Below are positions 34,301 to 44,623 of a DNA stretch of 64,000 nt, in pieces (within the stretch, counting starts at the first letter, position 1; each line of letters opens with the position of its first letter). The stretch is from positions 43,063,464-43,127,463 of the forward strand of contig NC_085138.1 of the NCBI RefSeq assembly GCF_035046485.1. The letters are read 5' to 3'. Under the pieces are notes generated by a model. The model was not told where the DNA came from. It was given only the letters and a program-made list of their open reading frames with translations, and made no database searches. Source of the DNA: Aedes albopictus. Its lineage: Eukaryota > Arthropoda > Insecta > Diptera > Culicidae. The translations under genes and the position numbers were made by a program.

Positions 34301-37300
34301 AGATTCCGAATAAATTAGGCTTTACATTTCGTTTCCGGATCAATCAGCTTTAATCCTCCCTTGTCGCAGTCAAGATACATCTGATCCCTGGAGACTCTGA
34401 AGATATCCCCGCTCCACAAAAAAATCCCGGTTATGCATTTTATTTGAGCGATGTGTTTGTTTCTCGGTGGAATTATCTGAGCGATGTAATGCATTTTTGA
34501 TAGCACAAATGTGTTCAGGAGCCAAACTTTCTCCAACACAGCAATTGAAATTAAGGATAACATATATATATATAGGCCTATAGGCGCCTATAATTTTGCG
34601 CGCGAGTTTCGAACAACAAACTTGTGCTGCATGCAACATAGGCAACTTGAACCGAAACCAAACAAGGGTGCAGAATGCAGATAGTCACCACCATTTCGAT
34701 GGCTGAAACCGCAATTGATTTAAGTTTGAGCGTGGAGCGTAGAGCGCTTGAAAATTGAAGCGTTTTACCTCAGACGAATCAAAATATGCTCTTCTTTGAC
34801 CGGCGCTTTTCAATCCAAAGCGGTAGCAATAGGTATGCCTTCATTGGCTAACATCACAGATAACAGATGTTTATGCTAGAAATTTTTTTTCAACAAAATC
34901 ACGACGATTCAACGCCGTGCGGCTCTCTGAATCTCTCTCTTCGCCAGTGTATACGACAATGAATATACTTGATTTTTATCTCGTTATTACAGTGCAAATG
35001 ACATAAATTCGAATTAAACCGATTATAATAGTCGCGTCCATCATTCTGTTATGAACAAATTGATTGTTTTTACAGATTTTGAGCAAAAAATATATCCACT
35101 GAATAATTTACGCATCTTTAGGCTCACCGCAGTAAGTGAAAAATAATGATTTCCAGTCAATATGCTTCACCAATGTTACAGGCAGCGGAATAAATACAAA
35201 TCAGGTATCAGAAATTCATTCAATGTTTATGATTGAACTACGAAGATAATTGTGTTTTATTCTGATGTAGGTATAGTAAAATCTCATTAAGTTTGCGTTT
35301 ACTTTCCATCAGTTCAACCCAGCATTGCTGTTAGTTTTAGATTCAAAAGCTTAGCGATGCTCTAAGCGGTGTCTACTTGACGAAAGTCGTTAAAGCTTCT
35401 CGCGTAAGTACAACCCTGTACTGAAGACTAGGAAAATTGAAAAGCTTTGCGTCAGTTTTTGACTGAGATTTTGACGAAAGCATGAAAGCTTTGTGAGCTC
35501 GGGGATTGAGCTGGCTGATTGGCGGTAAACGGGCATTCCTCGGATAAGTTTCAAGAGTACAGTCGCGTGTGTGAAAATCGAGGAAGCGAAAGATGGACTC
35601 CGATCGCTTGAAAGTGAAAAGACACCCGGATTCCCAGGACGACGCTCGGAAAGAGTCATTTGAGGATTACGACAACCAGCCAACCGACCGATGCACTATG
35701 GAGCGGCTCCATACAAACAGATGGGCAAAAATATTTTCGCGTCAATTCCATAATGTCTTGCTCCTATTCGTAGGGTTTATGCCTGAAAAATATGAAAAAC
35801 ATGTTGAACAGGTTGTTTTAACACGACAGCATGAAATTATCACGGTATTGCATACTTTAAGGCGTTTAAGGATTGTTACTATTTACAAAATGCATTCCAA
35901 TTCGTTAAAACGTGCTTCGCTAAGAGATCCAAGACCAGATTTAGACTGCACTATGATTGATCTACCGAGAAAAGTAGTCATGATAACCAAATGTTTCCTC
36001 AGAGGTTTGTAATGGCCAATTTGGAGATTTTATATAGCAACAAGCTTGCTATTTGATGAAAACATTCGCGAAATGATGCGATTTGCTTTCGACAACGAAT
36101 ACGTTTTCACCCATCCTCGCTTTATTCAATCAACCTCCCATACGAGTAGCACCTGAACGGATTCAACACTAATCAGCATAGTTGACTCTTCCTTTTCGCC
36201 GTTGAGACGTTGCGTTCTAGCCAAACATCTCTTTTCATCGCTTTCGATGCTTTTCGACAGTTTATCGCGAAGCATCGTTGGCTGGAAGCTTTATTAGTAT
36301 GGTATCGGTACATGCGAATGTTGCTTCTGTGTGCGTGTCGAGCGTTCGTGCCGTAGCTTCGCAAACCAACCTATTCGGTATGGTTCGGCTGTTCGGGCGA
36401 GCGTGTGACGGCCCAGTCAGATGTGTGCAAAATCGTTTGTGATTTACATCATGTTCGTTTTGCCACCTCTTTGCTGCTGGTCATCGCTGATCAGTGCACA
36501 GTTCAATCGCACGCGATAAATATACAGTTGATGAGTTGTGATGAGCACTAGTGAGGTGATAATTTGCATCATTGTATAGCAATATCTCAATCATCGCCGA
36601 CAATTTGATTGGAATTGTAGAATAGCAGCTAGTAGCAGCCAAATTTGATTTCAATGTCTCCCAGTGAACCTAAACAAACAGGCTTATTCTGCGCGGCGTG
36701 TGAGGTGAGACGAGTCGAATGAGGTGACAAAAGTCGACTCGATCCCATTTGATTTGCATTAGTCGTCTCACGTCACGTGAGACGAGACCGTTCGTCTCAC
36801 CTCACACGCCGCGCAGAATAAGCCTGAAAGACATAGAAGTAGTCCCGAAGCCAAACTTTTTTTGTATGGAACGGTTTGTATGGGGAAAAGTTGATTTTAT
36901 TTAATGTAGCATCATTTAATACTTTTACAATCAACCTTTCAACGTGTGATATATTATTCGACAGGTTTATAAACAACCTTCAAGAATCTGCTTTAAAAGT
37001 TCTTTTTTTTTCATTTAAGTCGAAGATATACGAAGTTGAACATTTTTTTCATTTTATCAAAAAATGCCAATGGTCTCATTCAGCTGCCAATATCTCGATA
37101 AGTTTAGGGATTAGCAAGCTAATATTCTGGGGTTTACTGGTCCAAGTGGTCTACTTTCAACTACCGAACCTAAATCTCAAATTGAATAAAGTCGATTTTC
37201 GATTTTTGGCCACCCGAATCCCCTTAGTGCGATGAGGAATATTTAGCTGTGTAAGCCATGATTTTCTGCTTATTTGAAATGTTTCATGATTTTGCGAATG

Positions 37301-40300
37301 AAATAATCAAAGATTGCCTCGGTGATCGCGTCGTTTAATCAGTTTACGCTGTTAAGTGAATCCCCCTATAGAAAAAATATGCCTCGGCTAAACGAATGTC
37401 TATCACTGTATTACAAAATTTGTTCCTGACAGTATAAACTGTTATTTCTTCATTTTGAGCCACATCGTGCACTACAAAACAACGTACTGAACGATAGATT
37501 GGACCCCATACAAACTGAATCATTCACCGGTTGCTCTATTCATCTAAAGGCACGATTCCAGGGGGTGCCCCGTGAATTTTTACTACTTTTTATGCTCGCC
37601 ATGCAAATGTGGGCTGGTCTATTGTGTATAAATAGGTGCTGTAGACAATGGTTAAAATTATCAGGGTAAAATTATCTGTTTTCATCAGGTTTGAAAGGAG
37701 TTCTTAACCCACGAGCGATCGCGCTGTTGTATTTTGTACAACACGTTGAAAAAATCTCGCTTTTTGTACTCAACATTAGCGTGGTGCTGACGCAGGTAGT
37801 CAACCGCGCGAGTTACGGAAGGTTAAAACTGAAAATTCCTAAATGTTCTGGATCCCTGGGTTGTTACGGTGTATTTTTCCGAATTGTTTTCATCTAGTGC
37901 ATGGTTTCCCAAACTGTGGGTCGCGACCCCCCAGGGGCGTCGCCGACCTTCACCCAGCGAGTCGCGAGAACCCATGATCTAGTGGCACAACTTTACTCAC
38001 ATTGCAATACAACCGTACACCCAAAATAATATTCACCTTAGGTTTACATGAAAGCATACATAGATTTTTTTCCACTGTATTTTTCACGTAAAATCAACTT
38101 GGGGGTCCGGTAATGCAAAGCCAGCCAGATCCTAGTTCATTGTAAAAAGTTGTCAGATAACAAATACGTGATTTTCCAGTTTATCTTAAACAGCTGCCAG
38201 ATTATCATAACATGAACCTCCAATAATTACCACTGGATTTTACTGATATTATTTATCATCATGGAATATTTTGTTATTCATTTCACCCGGATTAATACAC
38301 TTGATAAATAAACGCATTCAGTTTATTCAGCAATTTATAAATAAAAAGAAAACAAAATAAATAAACACTTATTCTAATCACAAATTCTTCTCGCTTTTTC
38401 TGCATGTTACAAACCGGACGCCACCGCTTCCAATAAGACTTGAAGCGCACTTCCGTTGAGCATCAGTTGTGCATTCTGGGTTGTCTAGAAATAGAATTAA
38501 TGAATAATTACTTACGTTTCGTTTTCTCCGTGAGCTGATACGCGCAAAAAGTATCTCGTATGATCAATCCGTACCCGTTCGCTCCAAGTACTTCCAAATC
38601 CTGCAGGGACAGCGTCAACAGATTATTAAGTCCAATATCACACTCTGGAATAATTGATGTAATTGTTTGAAAAGTACATTTACTATTTATTTCGATTACT
38701 TACGTTTGAAAATCTCCGAAAAATGCGAATAATGTCCAGAGGTCTGCGAGGATGTCCGGCGCCATGTTGATTTTGGTAGTTTTCACACAGGAAAGTCACT
38801 TAAAGCTGGAGTGCTACGTGACCAATCACGTAGCATAAATATGATAAAATGTAGCTCGAATGGGAATATCACATAGAGATTACCAATGAATTAGAGGCTT
38901 TTATCGGAATCCGATAAACTAGGAATAAGGAAAGCAAATTTCAATTCAAGTGATGAATCACGTACATCTAACGGGAATATTTTTTTTGCGTGTAGTCATC
39001 TGTCCTTGATTTTATACAGCTTATCATAGAAGGTGGGCTAATATGACCCATTTGTTCCCATAGAATTAGGTCGGCTTTTATAGAATTAATGCTTCGTAGC
39101 ATGGACCATGCTATAATCTTTGGCTGTGGACAAAAATAATTCTGAACAAATTTCATCTTTTTTTTCAGGGCGCCATGATGTCCGTTTGCTTCAAGGAAGG
39201 TCTAAAACTCGCCCCCGGAGCCCTCGAGGAAATCATTTCCGGTACCGGTGGTGATGTCCGCCAAACCCTTAACCATCTGGCACTGCACAGCGCTGGAAAA
39301 AGTATTCCGGGTTCGGGAAATCTCAGCGTTGACCAAGCTAAGAAAGAAGCGGAAACCGCTCGCAAGGACGTCAAGATGGGCCCGTGGGATGTGGTCCGGA
39401 AGGTGTTCTCTGCCGACGAGCACAAGAACATGTCCATCCATGACAAATCGGATTTGTTCTTCCACGATTACAGCTTGGCACCGTTGTTCGTTCAGGAGAA
39501 TTATTTGAAGGTGACACCTCGTGTTCCGAAGGCCCAACTGATGGATCAGGTGGCTTTGGCTGCGGACAGCTTAAGCCGAGGCGACATGGTAGATCGCCGA
39601 ATCCGGTCCAGCATGGCGTGGTCGCTTCTTCCACTGCAAGCCATGTACAGCTCGGTACTTCCCGGGGAGTACATGGAGGGCAACTTCACCGGCCAGATAA
39701 ACTTCCCCGGTTGGTTGGGCAAGAACTCCAAGGCTTCCAAGCGAAAACGCTTGGCCCAGGAAATCCACGATCACACTAGGATTAGCACTTCCGGATCGCG
39801 ACTTTCGGTTCGGTTAGACTACGCTCCGTTCCTGGTGAATGCGATTGTGCGCCCTCTGAAGCAGCAGGGTTCCGAAGGAGTTCCCGAAGCACTCAATGTC
39901 ATTAAAGAATACCGTTTGCTGAGGGAAGACTTGGAATCTCTAACCGAGCTGACCACGTGGCCCAAACAGAAGAATCCAATGGATTCGGTGGACGGCAAGG
40001 TCAAGGCTGCCTTGACCAGGGCCTACAACAAAGAAATCGCACCGTATTCGTACTCGGCGGTCAATACGGTGAAGAAGAAGCGAGCTGAAGCCGCCGCTGA
40101 TGAAACAAGCGAACTCTACGGGGAAGAAGGCGAAGAAAATGCGGCGGCCGATTCGGATGAGGAGAAAGAGGACGATGATCTGGAGAACAATGCGTTTATC
40201 AAGGTGAAGAAGAAGCCAGCGGCGAAGGGAGCTGGCGGCGAGGGAGCGTCCAAGGAGGGAGCGAAAGCTGGCGGTTCGAAGGGTAAGGCCAGCGGGTCCG

Positions 40301-40320
40301 GCAAAGGTAAGAAGAAGTAG
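28349..40320 (+). CDS. RFC1: Replication factor C large subunit (RFC1), join(28349..28357, 28426..30444, 39169..40320), 1,059 aa
   Basis: RFC1 is the large subunit of the nuclear clamp loader that opens PCNA at primer-template junctions. Exon 1 supplies only Met-Ser-Lys; a 68-bp intron (gtgacg...ttcag) follows. Exon 2 opens DIRSFF, the N-terminal PCNA-binding-like motif, followed by a Ser/Lys-rich charged stretch. A BRCT domain lies at about residues 275-355 (LAGLQFVVTGVLES ... GGKVVGSVSKKLTHMVVG). Walker A GPPGVGKT is at 540-547 and Walker B D615-E-V-D618. Exon 2 ends RVEQIK and splices in phase 0 (aag/gtaaga at 30444; tttttcag/GGC at 39168) to exon 3, GAMMSVCFKEGLKL, as in other RFC1 proteins. 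Exon 3 has the C-terminal RFC1 domain (LFFHDYSLAPLFVQENYL) and a Lys/Gly-rich tail. All three frames join without stops. The total length lies between the sizes I recall for fly and human RFC1. The only intact host gene here. Confidence 0.97.
30731..30773. mobile_element. 43-bp hAT-like MITE: two 20-bp ends and a 3-bp core
   Basis: TATAGATAGTAGAGTAAACA, TAG, and the exact reverse complement of the first 20 bases make up the whole element. ATTGTAGC flanks it perfectly at 30723-30730 and 30774-30781, an 8-bp hAT-type duplication. The terminus is the same as that of the 610-bp element at 14922-15531 and resembles that at 59347-59570. Confidence 0.9.
30900..33330 (-). mobile_element. Decayed RTE-like LINE in RFC1 intron, interrupted by a DNA element
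   Basis: On the minus strand the order is endonuclease (VKTIIGDVNAQVDQVEEF near 33290-33225), linker with VIERWKQHFVEHLNDMENV (32450-32380), RT block with a hint of FIDF and ending MDEKGFPGKHTRLIKATMDD near 30930. It is riddled with stops. Between 31015 and 31919 a TA-flanked element splits RT. Antisense to RFC1 transcription. Confidence 0.8.
31015..31919. mobile_element. 905-bp TA-flanked element with repeated GGGGAGACTTGATCCC motif
   Basis: The ends GGGGAGACTGGGGAGACTTG and (complement) GGGGAGACTGAGGAGACTTG are inverted (26 bp, one mismatch). TA sits on each side (31013-31014, 31920-31921), and removing the element plus one TA restores a continuous LINE. The end motif recurs inside near 31210, 31390 and 31540. 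The interior has no ORF of note. Confidence 0.9.
33309..33402. mobile_element. Half-length copy of the CCCAGC...GCTGGG foldback MITE
   Basis: Starts CCCAGCGAACACACGAT and contains AGGATGCTAAAGTGGAGGC and ACACTTTACACGCGG, matching one arm of the complete element at 62448-62603. The second arm is absent. Confidence 0.7.
33580..34570 (-). mobile_element. L1-like LINE remnant: RT thumb and C-terminal zinc-knuckle region
   Basis: Minus-strand pieces read KVWLLNTFVLSKMHYIAQ and FLWSGDIFRVSRDQ (34545-34400), then LSLNFLPSFDKDLLYRF with NKEKLVAYRIGN and a Cys/His cluster CEICSCTDNNEHRLRSC (about 34060-33900), then a long C-terminal block to 33605. This order matches L1-type C-termini (zf-RVT like). 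Frameshifted and inactive. Confidence 0.7.
35593..36012 (+). CDS. Uncharacterised ORF in RFC1 intron (139 aa), doubtful
   Basis: The frame starts with a hydrophilic, codon-normal stretch (MDSDRLKVKRHPDSQDDARK) after 250 bases that look like a 5' UTR, then becomes AT-rich without recognisable features. The first ~43 codons could be a first exon spliced downstream, but I found no convincing donor or partner exon. No function is proposed. Confidence 0.2.
   Translation: MDSDRLKVKRHPDSQDDARKESFEDYDNQPTDRCTMERLHTNRWAKIFSRQFHNVLLLFVGFMPEKYEKHVEQVVLTRQHEIITVLHTLRRLRIVTIYKMHSNSLKRASLRDPRPDLDCTMIDLPRKVVMITKCFLRGL
36680..36825. mobile_element. Foldback MITE, 146 bp, 34-bp perfect ends
   Basis: AGGCTTATTCTGCGCGGCGT and the next 14 bases (ending GAGACGA) are exactly repeated in inverse orientation at 36792-36825. 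The core contains ACGTCACGTGAGACGAGAC. No ORF. Flanking duplication not identified. Confidence 0.9.
37900..37976. mobile_element. 77-bp hAT-like MITE with 8-bp target duplication
   Basis: CATGGTTTCCCAAACTGTGG at the left resembles the common hAT terminus (GGTTCCCAAACT...GGGTCGCGACC) and the right end is an imperfect inverse (ACCCATG). ATCTAGTG flanks it exactly at 37892-37899 and 37977-37984. No coding capacity. Confidence 0.8.
38322..38327 (-). terminator. Candidate poly(A) signal for the antisense SAM-like gene
   Basis: AATAAA on the minus strand, about 50 bases past the stop codon of the antisense exon model. Confidence 0.45.
38378..38743 (-). pseudogene. Antisense exons encoding a SAM-like domain, complement(join(38378..38484, 38516..38644, 38704..38743))
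   Basis: On the minus strand three blocks join in one frame across consensus introns (CTCGCAG acceptor; AAAC/GTAAGT donor; TTATTCCAG acceptor; AAAC/GTAAGT donor; TTTCTAG acceptor). The product reads HYSHFSEIFKQCDIGLNNLL, then TLSLQDLEVLGANGYG, then a polar tail ending EKNL-stop. The pattern F..IF....I.L..LL.L...DL..LG....G is that of a SAM domain. The introns are 59 and 31 bp; the second is very short, so it may be mis-modelled or decayed. No upstream exon was found, and an ATG at 38763-38765 is in a different frame. It is either the 3' end of a small gene nested antisense in the RFC1 intron or a DNA-level duplicate with introns kept. Confidence 0.45.
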
Positions 40321-40373
40321 CTTGGGAGTCTCATGTATTGTTGTAGGTACTTGTTAGTGTTAGCAGTATCAGG

Positions 40374-40379
40374 AATAAA
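40374..40379 (+). terminator. RFC1 poly(A) signal
   Basis: AATAAA, 54 bases after the RFC1 stop codon, in a short 3' UTR. Confidence 0.75.
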
Positions 40380-40559
40380 TTTAGGCTTTCTACGTTAATC
40401 GCAATCAGAATTATTTTTCCGAAAATCATGGGAAGTGAATGAACCCAATTAGGTACTTATTAAAATTTACTGCAAAAGCCAAAGAAAACTTTTTAGTCAG
40501 ATTCATAGTTTGAATAAGCATGACATTTTTTGACACCAGCCCACCCCTTCATAACGCTT

Positions 40560-42200
40560 TGGGAATTGCTTCCTGAGTATTCTGGTAAATTTTTCCAGGA
40601 GTCTCCGAGAATTTCTCCAAGAGTTTCCCGGGAATCCCTCCCTGGCTTTCCCATGAAAACCATGGAAATTCCTTAAGAAGCTTCCGAAGAATTCCTGCAG
40701 CATTGGTATTAGAATTCCTCCAGGAATACCCAGGGAATCATCCGAAAATTCTCTCCAGAACTTCCATAAAATTTACTTCAAAAGTAACACAAGAAGTCCT
40801 CTAGCAATAATGCATGATTTCGCTCGAATATTTCCCGGTTTTTACCGAAATTCCTCAAGATGTTTCACGGATTTATTTCCAAGAGTTCCACAAAAAATCT
40901 TCCAGAAGATGCTCGGGAATTCATCCTGGAGTTCCTTAGAAATTCCTCCAAGAGTTCCTCGGGAACTTCTCCAGAAGTTCCTCGGGAATTTCTCCAGGAG
41001 ATCCTTGGGAATTCCTCTGAGAGATCCACGGGACTTCCTACAGTAGATCCTCGGGGATTTCTCCATCAGTTCTTTAGAAATTCCTGCAGGAGTTTTCAGG
41101 CAATTTCTACAGAAACCCCCGAGAGTGTATCTTGGAGCTCCCAGGGAATTCCTTTAGGAGTTTGATTGAAATTTCTCCACAAGTCCTCGAGAATTTCTCC
41201 AGAAATTTTCCGGGAATCCCTCCATGGATTCCCCACGAATACTACGGGGATTCCTTTAGAAGCAACCGAAGAATTCCTGCAGTAATTGTGGTAGAATCCA
41301 TCCAGGATTTCCCTGGGAATTTCCCAATGATTTTTTTTTTTCAAAAAAACTACATAAATTATCCGGAAACTCCATCCAGAATTTTCACAAAATTTACTTC
41401 ATAAGTGTACCAAGAACTCCTGCAGCAATAATTTAGGTCCCCGATTTAATTTCCAAGAGTTCCACAAGAAGAATCCGGAAATTCTTTCGAAGATTCTTGG
41501 GAATTCATCCTTGGGTCCCTAGGGAATTCTATAAAGAGTTCTTCGGGAATTCATCCGGAAGATAATTGGGAACTCCTACAGAAGGTTCTCGAGAATTCTC
41601 CAGGAGATCCTCGAGAGTTCTTCCACAAGTTCTTCGGGGTTTCTACCAGGAGTTTTAAAGGAACTCTTCCAGAAGTGACTTAGGAATTCCTCCAGGAGAT
41701 CTTCGGGAATTCCTCTATCAGTTCCTCGGGAATCCCCGCTGGACTTCCTCGGGAATTCCTCCAGGAGTTTCTCGGAAATTCTTTCATAATTTCCTCAGGA
41801 ATTCATCCATAAGTTCCTTGGATATTCTTCCAGGAGTTCTTCGGGAATTTCTCCATGAGTTTTTCGGGAATTCTTCCAAGAGATCCACGGGAATTTCTTC
41901 TGGAATTCTCGAGCATTCCTGCAGGAGACTCATTAACATTCCCCTAAGAGATCCTCAGAAATTCCGTCATCAGTTCATCAGGAATTCCTGTAGGAGTTTG
42001 CAGAAAATTTCTATAGTCGTATAGGACTGTAAGTCCCCTAGAGTTTATCTTGGAGCTGCTAGGAAATTCCTTTAGGAGTTTCATGGAAATTTCTCCACGA
42101 GTCCCGGAGTATTTCTCCAGGATTTTCCTGGGAAATTTCATGCAGAATTTCCATGAAATTTACTTCAAGAGTTCACCAAGAACTACTCCAGCAATAATGC
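40560..42200 (+). repeat. Degenerate ~23-24-bp minisatellite, left half
   Basis: Unit close to GGAATTCCTCCAGGAGTTCC plus TCGG, repeated with heavy substitution for 1.6 kb. A non-AG T-tract interruption lies at about 41335. Apparent proteins such as NSSKSSSGTSPEVPREFLQ are repeat artefacts. Confidence 0.9.
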
Positions 42201-42217
42201 ATGGTTCTTTCTGAGTA

Positions 42218-42483
42218 GTCTTTATGACACTACGTCCCCACTGGGACTTGGCCTGTCTCGCTTCAACTTAGTGTTCTTTGAGCACTTCCACAGTTATTAA
42301 TTGAAGGGCTTTCTTTGCCTGCCATTGCATGAATTTGTATATTGTGAGGCAAGTACAATGATACACTATTCCCAGGGAGTCGAGAAATTTTCCCGACCGG
42401 AACGGGAATCGAACTCGCCGTCTCCGGATTGGCGATCCATAGCCTTAACCACTAGGCTAACTGGAGACCCCTGGGTAGATACT
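42218..42483 (-). mobile_element. tRNA-derived SINE between the minisatellite halves
   Basis: Minus strand: a head with A-box TAGCCTAGTGGTTA and B-box GAGTTCGATTCCCG at about 42475-42405, and a body containing complements of GAGCACTTCCACAGTTATTA and GCATGAATTTGTATATTGTG. It sits exactly at the orientation switch of the minisatellite. Confidence 0.8.
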
Positions 42484-42519
42484 GGGTAGTATTCTTCATA
42501 TTTTTTTTTCCGAAAATTT

Positions 42520-44000
42520 CTAAAGAAGTTCCTAGTATTTTTTTCCACGAGTTCTTCAAAGACATCCGAAAATTCCTCCGAGTAACTCCTGGAGATTTTT
42601 TTGGGAAACTTATGCAGAAATTCCTGAGGAACTCCTGAAATTATTCCCGCAAAACTTCTGGCAGAATTCCGAGAAACCTCTATAGGAATTCCTGAGGAAC
42701 TCCTAAAGGAATTTTCGAGCAACTCTTGAAGGGGTTCTTGTGGATCTCCTGTAGGAATTCCTGAAGAAGTCTTAAAGGAATTCCCGAAGAACTCCAGGAG
42801 GAATTTTCGAGGAACTCCTGAAAGTATTCTTGAGGAAGTCCTGGAGGAATTCCGAGGAATACATGGAGGAATTTCCTAGGAACTTCTTTAGGAATTTCCT
42901 AAGGATTTCTAGAGGTATAGCTGAGAATCTCTTGAAGAGGTTTCCGAGCAACTCCTGGAAGAACCTCCGTAGAACTGGTGGAGAAATTCCCAAGGAACTC
43001 CTGGAAAAATACCCGAGGAACTCCTGGATGAATTCCAGAAGAACTTCTGGAGAAATTTACGGAGAGCTGCTAGAGGAATTCCAAAGAACTTCTGAAGGAA
43101 TTCTCGAGGAGCTTCTGGGGGAGTTCCGAGGAAAACATGAAGGAATTCCCGAGGAACTCCTGAAGAAATTCTCGGTAAAATCCAGGAGGAATTTGCGAGG
43201 AGCTTGTAGAGATATACGCAAGAATATCTTGAAGAGATTTCCGAAGAAATTTTGGAAAAATCTCCGAGGAACTCGTGGAAAAATCTCCGAGGAACTCGTG
43301 GAGAAATTCCCGAGGAACTCCTGGAAGAATACCCGAGGAACTCCTGGAGGAATTCCCGAAGAACTTCTGGAGCAATTCCCGAGGAATTCCCGAGAGCAAT
43401 TATCGAGGAGCTTCTGGAGAAATTTCCTAGGAACTTCTGGATGAATTCCAGAGGATATCCCAGAGGAGATCCCTAGGCCCTTCTGAAGAAATTCTCGGCA
43501 AACTCCTGGAGGAGTTCCCGAGAAACTCCTGGGGAATTCCCAAGGAACCCCTAAAGAAATCCCCGAGGAACTCCTCAAAGACTTCTTGACGATCCCCTGG
43601 AGAAGTTCCCAAAGAACTCCTGGGGGAATGCCAGGAGGAATTTCCGAGGAACACCAGTAGGAATTTCTAGAGGAATTTTCTAGGAACTCCTTGAGGAACT
43701 CCCACAGATCTCGTAGAGGATTTCCGAAGAAACTCCCGAAGGCAAGCTTCTGGAGGAATTTCGGAGGAACTCTAGACGAAATTTGCGAGGAGCTTATGGA
43801 GGAATTTCTGAGGAACACCTAAAGGAATTCCCGAGAAACTCTAGGTTGAATTTCTAGAGGAATTTCTGATAAAACCCTAAAGCATTTCCCGTGGAACTTC
43901 TGAAGGAATTCACGAAGAACTACAGGAAAAATCTTAACAGGCTTTGTCGAACAAATCTTCGGAAAAATTTGCGGGGAATTCTGGACGTAGCTCTGTTTGA
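42520..44000 (-). repeat. Degenerate ~23-24-bp minisatellite, right half (opposite orientation)
   Basis: Here the plus strand reads GAGGAACTCCTGGAGGAATT with CCCGA, the reverse complement of the left-half unit. The array gives long artefactual frames on both strands (RNSWKNLRGTRGEIPEELL type, up to ~250 codons). Confidence 0.9.
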
Positions 44001-44263
44001 AATTCAAACGAAGTTCTCATGAGAATTTCCGGAAAAAACATCGGTAATTGTTTTAGAAAGAACCTCGGTTTTTAAAGATTTTGAAAAACAAGAGGAGAAT
44101 ACACAGATGAATTCCTGGAGGAAATTTTAAAAAAATCTTAAAATAACATGTCTTTCAGAATCTTTGATAACATTTTAAAAAGTCCTTTAATGAAATCAAA
44201 AATAATACCAACAAGTGGAGCGAACCTGGTGTGATGGTTAGAACACTTGACTATCATGCCGAG

Positions 44264-44424
44264 TGTTGTATTGAATTATATTTGAGCACCCCTCGGTTTC
44301 TCTATTCTCTTTTATGCTTTTTCTTACCTGGCTTCAGTGTCGAGAAGCAGGCAGTAGAGTTCAGATCGCTTCGTAATAAATCTCATGTTAATCGATAATT
44401 TCATGTTTTATTTATCACAAAACA
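44264..44424 (+). repeat. 5' LTR (161 bp)
   Basis: Begins TG and ends CA. Contains AATAAA (AATAAATCTCATG, about 44374) as a likely poly(A) signal. The 3' copy appears identical. Confidence 0.95.
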
Positions 44425-44440
44425 TGGTGTCAGAAGTTCG
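44425..44440 (+). promoter_or_regulatory. Primer-binding site, tRNA-Leu-like
   Basis: TGGTGTCAGAAGTTCG directly abuts the 5' LTR. The first 13 bases fit the complement of an insect tRNA-Leu 3' end (CCA plus acceptor). The tRNA identity is from memory. Confidence 0.7.
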
Positions 44441-44623
44441 CGTGTGTATTTAAAGTAAAGTGAGTAAGTTGTTTTCGGCGGCGGAAGTCGAAAGTCGCGA
44501 AAAAACTTCGTAAAAACACGGAATTTCTAAGTCGTTCGGTACAGTATCGTCGGTACAGTCGCGTATCGCCGGCGGCCATTTTGTTTTCGATCGGTAGTGT
44601 GAAAATTCGGAGACCTCATCGAA

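Larger units (their letters stand above)
30445..39168 (+). other. RFC1 intron 2 (8.7 kb, repeat-filled)
   Basis: The donor is AAG/GTAAGA and the acceptor a T-rich tract ending CAG. It contains a 43-bp hAT-like MITE, a LINE broken by a TA-flanked element, half a foldback MITE, an L1-like remnant, a 146-bp foldback MITE, a 77-bp hAT-like MITE and antisense SAM-domain-like exons. Intron 1 by contrast is 68 bp. Confidence 0.95.

Noticed and set aside
35382..35592. Promoter and 5' UTR of a gene nested in the RFC1 intron
   Set aside because: Suggestive composition only; no donor or downstream exon could be tied to the ORF at 35593.
42830..43818. Long frames of NSWKNLRGTRGEIPEELL or FLRNSSISSSQISS type
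   Set aside because: Both strands stay open because of the ~24-bp minisatellite; no start context, domain or composition of a real gene.
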